Both the position numbers and the translations under genes were made by a program. A stretch of DNA of 7,962 bases from Acidobacteriota bacterium (GTDB taxonomy: Bacteria > Actinomycetota > Actinomycetes > Actinomycetales > Micrococcaceae), in NCBI GenBank assembly GCA_019352125.1, contig JABBNV010000092.1:1-7962 (forward strand), given 5' to 3'. The notes under the pieces are model-generated. The model saw only the letters and a program-made list of their open reading frames with translations. It searched no databases and was not told where the DNA came from. Position 1 is the first letter of the stretch, and each line of letters opens with the position of its first letter. Below are positions 6,213 through 7,962 of the stretch, piece by piece.

Positions 6213-7598
6213 ATGACCAACACCACGGACACTACAGCCCCTACAACCCAGCTCCCTTCTGGTCCCCCGTCAGTGCCGCCCACCGGCCTACCATCGGGGC
6301 CCCCGGCAGGCTTTGCTCCCGGGCCGCCTCCGGAGCGCGCCACACCGCTTGAACCTCAAGCCGGACGCCACCTCACCGAGAACGGCAAGCGGATAACTGA
6401 AGGCGTCAAGGCGTTGCACTCCCGCATCCGAGAACTTGCACCTGAGGCGGAAAAGCAGGGCAAGCTCAGCCAAGAAATCATCCAGGCTCTGACCGACATT
6501 GGTCTCTACCGCGCCACTGCACCCATTGAATACGGGGGCTATGCGTTGGGCGCACGGGACATCGCAGAGATTTCCACTGAACTCGGCAAAGCCGATGCGG
6601 CTGCCAGCTGGACGTTCCTAGTAGCCACCAGCCTGCGCATGGTGAGCACCTTCCCTCAACCACTCGTCGATGATCTCTACAGTCGTTTCGATGGCCACGT
6701 TGGCCCGCTCGCAGCGGGAGGCTCAACCTTTGCCGCGATCACAGGCAAGGCAGCACGCGTCGAAGGCGGTTGGACCGTAGAGGGTAAATGGACCTACGCC
6801 TCAGGGAATCACGACGCCGCATGGCTGTTTGGTGGAGCAGCATGGAGCGATGGAGAACGCTCAGGGCACGCCATCATCCTGATGGACCCCGCGGAACTCG
6901 AACGCCTTGATGACTGGCATGTCTCCGGCATGGCCGCATCGGATTCCAACTCCATCGTGACCACCAAACCGATCTTTGTGCCGGACCACCACTTCGTTGA
7001 TATGGCCGCGCTTCCCTTTTATATGGATCACGGGGCGGACCGATTCACGGGCCTCGCCTACGAAACGAAAGTCCGGGCTTCGAGCACGACGGCGTCGATC
7101 GTCCTCATCTCGGCCATTGTGGGGATGGCTGAAGGTGCGTTCGAACTGTTCCAGGATCTTGCACCCAAGCGGAAGCCATTCAGCCCGCCCTATGACTCCA
7201 TCGCAGAGATGGCATCAAGCCAGGTTGCGGCAGCAAAGGCCAGGGCGCTCATCAATCTTGCGAAGTCGACAGTACTTTGGCACGCCGATGAGATCGATCA
7301 CCTGGCCACCCTGCGCGAAGACTATACAGCTGGCGAAGAGGCACAGTTAACTGTTGACCTGGCCATGGCAGGTCAGTTTGCGAAGGATGCTATTGACATC
7401 ATCTTGCGACTCGTGGGCTCCTCCGCCATGGCTCTCTCAAGTCCGTTGCAGCGATTCTCACGAGATGCAGCTGTGATTCTGTCCCACGGCGCCTTGCGCT
7501 TGGAGTCTGTAGCCGAGGTCAGTGGCCGGCGCCTGCTTGGTCAGCCGCCGTTCGATATGTTCGCTGCTGGGCTACAAAACAAGGCCACCCAGAAATAA
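6213..7598 (+). CDS. Acyl-CoA-dehydrogenase-fold flavin monooxygenase (group D)
   Basis: The 461-residue protein has the three-part acyl-CoA dehydrogenase fold: an N-terminal helical domain (about 52-160), a beta domain around GGWTVEGKWTYASGN (185-199), and a C-terminal helical bundle (about 280-445). The C-terminus reads SPLQRFSRDAAVILSH (His425), as in two-component hydroxylases such as HsaA, HpaH-like enzymes and DszC (the Acyl-CoA_dh_2 family). It lacks the YEGT segment that carries the catalytic glutamate of true acyl-CoA dehydrogenases, so reduced-flavin-dependent oxygenation is more likely than dehydrogenation. Such enzymes need a separate flavin reductase, which is not in this window. 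Residues 1-50 form an atypical proline-rich tail with two PSGPP repeats and a PPP run (38-40). The gene has its own operator and promoter, matching those of the upstream operon, so it probably serves the same pathway. Substrate unknown. Confidence 0.86.
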   Translation: MTNTTDTTAPTTQLPSGPPSVPPTGLPSGPPAGFAPGPPPERATPLEPQAGRHLTENGKRITEGVKALHSRIRELAPEAEKQGKLSQEIIQALTDIGLYRATAPIEYGGYALGARDIAEISTELGKADAAASWTFLVATSLRMVSTFPQPLVDDLYSRFDGHVGPLAAGGSTFAAITGKAARVEGGWTVEGKWTYASGNHDAAWLFGGAAWSDGERSGHAIILMDPAELERLDDWHVSGMAASDSNSIVTTKPIFVPDHHFVDMAALPFYMDHGADRFTGLAYETKVRASSTTASIVLISAIVGMAEGAFELFQDLAPKRKPFSPPYDSIAEMASSQVAAAKARALINLAKSTVLWHADEIDHLATLREDYTAGEEAQLTVDLAMAGQFAKDAIDIILRLVGSSAMALSSPLQRFSRDAAVILSHGALRLESVAEVSGRRLLGQPPFDMFAAGLQNKATQK

Positions 7599-7638
7599 GC
7601 AACTGATGCCGCCGAATATCGGCGGCCTCAGTTGCTTA
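7596..7638. terminator. Long hairpin between convergent genes, possible terminator
   Basis: A stem begins at the stop codon of the monooxygenase gene. TAAGCAACTGA (7596-7606) pairs with TCAGTTGCTTA (7628-7638), then after one mismatch GCCGCCGA (7608-7615) pairs with TCGGCGGC (7619-7626), leaving a 3-base loop. That is 19 pairs with one mismatch. No clear run of T follows on the + strand. On the - strand only a weak T-rich stretch (7592-7597 read in reverse) follows. Position and stem strength suggest a bidirectional terminator or 3'-end stabiliser. Confidence 0.6.
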
Positions 7639-7639
7639 G

Positions 7640-7688
7640 CGACGTGACGTCGTCGTCGTTACTGTTGATGTTGTTGTTGTTGTCATTG
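7640..7688. repeat. Low-complexity trinucleotide-rich spacer
   Basis: The 49 bases after the hairpin begin with a small palindrome (CGACGT, G, ACGTCG at 7640-7652), continue with CGT repeats, and hold four consecutive GTT units (7670-7681) within a longer GTT/GAT-like stretch. It is noncoding between two convergent genes. It looks like a simple-sequence spacer, possibly prone to slippage; no regulatory role is evident. Confidence 0.55.
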
Positions 7689-7962
7689 CTATTGATGGAG
7701 TGGAGCCTGAGGCTTGAGTATGGGCAGCAGCACTTGGTCCACGAACCCCACCAGATAGTCATGGTCCGGGCCCACTCCCTCAGCGAGTTGGCGGGCCAGT
7801 GAGATCGACAGCAGGATGTGGTGCGCATAGCGGCTCGCGGATTCCGTGGGGACAATCTCCCCCCGTTCGCCAGCGCTTTGAATGGCACGGTCAAGCGGCG
7901 TGATGGTAGGGCCGGAGAGCTCCAGTCGCATCGCCTCAGCAAGGATCGAATCGCGCAGGCTT
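7689..7962 (-). CDS. TetR-family regulator, C-terminal part (5' end outside window)
   Basis: The - strand frame is open from the window edge (first whole codon at 7961-7959) to the TAG at 7691-7689, giving about 91 residues. It reads SLRDSILAEAMRLE, then PLDRAIQSAGERGEIVP, then a helix ending in FVDQVLLPILK. The arrangement of a helix with an ERGEI turn and a closing FVDxVLLPIL helix resembles C-terminal ligand-binding domains of TetR regulators. It looks different from the regulator at the start of the window, so the two would be paralogues of different subfamilies. The DNA-binding domain is outside the window, so the family call rests on this resemblance alone. The gene converges on the monooxygenase gene. 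It may bind the two operators described here, or control genes further right. Confidence 0.58.
   Translation of the reverse strand, partial: SLRDSILAEAMRLELSGPTITPLDRAIQSAGERGEIVPTESASRYAHHILLSISLARQLAEGVGPDHDYLVGFVDQVLLPILKPQAPLHQ

Noticed and set aside
6213..6362. Proline-rich tail as an encapsulin or microcompartment targeting signal
   Set aside because: It lacks the hydrophobic cargo-loading motif and the amphipathic helix of known targeting peptides, and no shell gene is nearby.
7269..7276. ACAGTACT, similar to one operator arm
   Set aside because: A single half-site within the monooxygenase coding region with no matching partner arm at the required spacing.
6213..7598. Ordinary acyl-CoA dehydrogenase acting in beta-oxidation with the thiolase
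   Set aside because: The C-terminal segment that normally carries the catalytic glutamate (YEGT-like) is replaced by the SPLQRFSRD...H pattern typical of flavin-dependent hydroxylases, and no enoyl-CoA hydratase or hydroxyacyl-CoA dehydrogenase is present.

Overview
The window is a catabolic gene cluster, most likely from a moderately high-GC actinobacterium of the Micrococcales type (Arthrobacter or Brevibacterium relatives). That placement rests on G/C-rich third codon positions, tightly overlapping genes, two TetR-type regulators and protein sequences that look actinobacterial. It is an inference; no marker gene for taxonomy is present.

Layout. Positions 1-446 hold the C-terminal half of a TetR-like regulator on the + strand, with its N-terminus outside the window. 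A 77-base gap (447-523) carries a perfect 8-bp inverted repeat and a possible -10 box. Then comes a four-gene + strand operon: a fumarylacetoacetate hydrolase (FAH) family protein (524-1384), an acetoacetyl-CoA synthetase (1381-3324), an MhpA-like FAD-dependent aromatic hydroxylase (3321-4916) and a thiolase (4913-6133). All three junctions are 4-base ATGA stop/start overlaps. After a 79-base gap holding a second copy of the same operator-like repeat lies a single + strand gene (6213-7598). It encodes an acyl-CoA-dehydrogenase-fold flavin monooxygenase (HsaA/HpaH/DszC-like) with an unusual proline-rich N-terminal extension. A long hairpin at its stop codon separates it from a convergent TetR-like gene on the - strand (7689-7962), also cut by the window edge.

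How the genes fit together. The two flavin monooxygenases would hydroxylate a phenolic or other aromatic (or heterocyclic) substrate. The FAH-family enzyme would cleave a later 1,3-diketo-type acid. The synthetase would activate the released acetoacetate or another 3-oxo acid to its CoA thioester, and the thiolase would split that into acetyl-CoA plus a second acyl-CoA. No ring-cleavage dioxygenase and no flavin reductase are visible, so at least those steps must be encoded elsewhere or work differently. The substrate cannot be read from the sequence.

The most interesting signal is the pair of matching operators (466-486 and 6162-6182; TGyACTG-N7-CAGTACA). They put the four-gene operon and the separate monooxygenase gene under what looks like one regulator, plausibly one of the two flanking TetR-type proteins. 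No tRNA, rRNA, insertion sequence or CRISPR array was seen.
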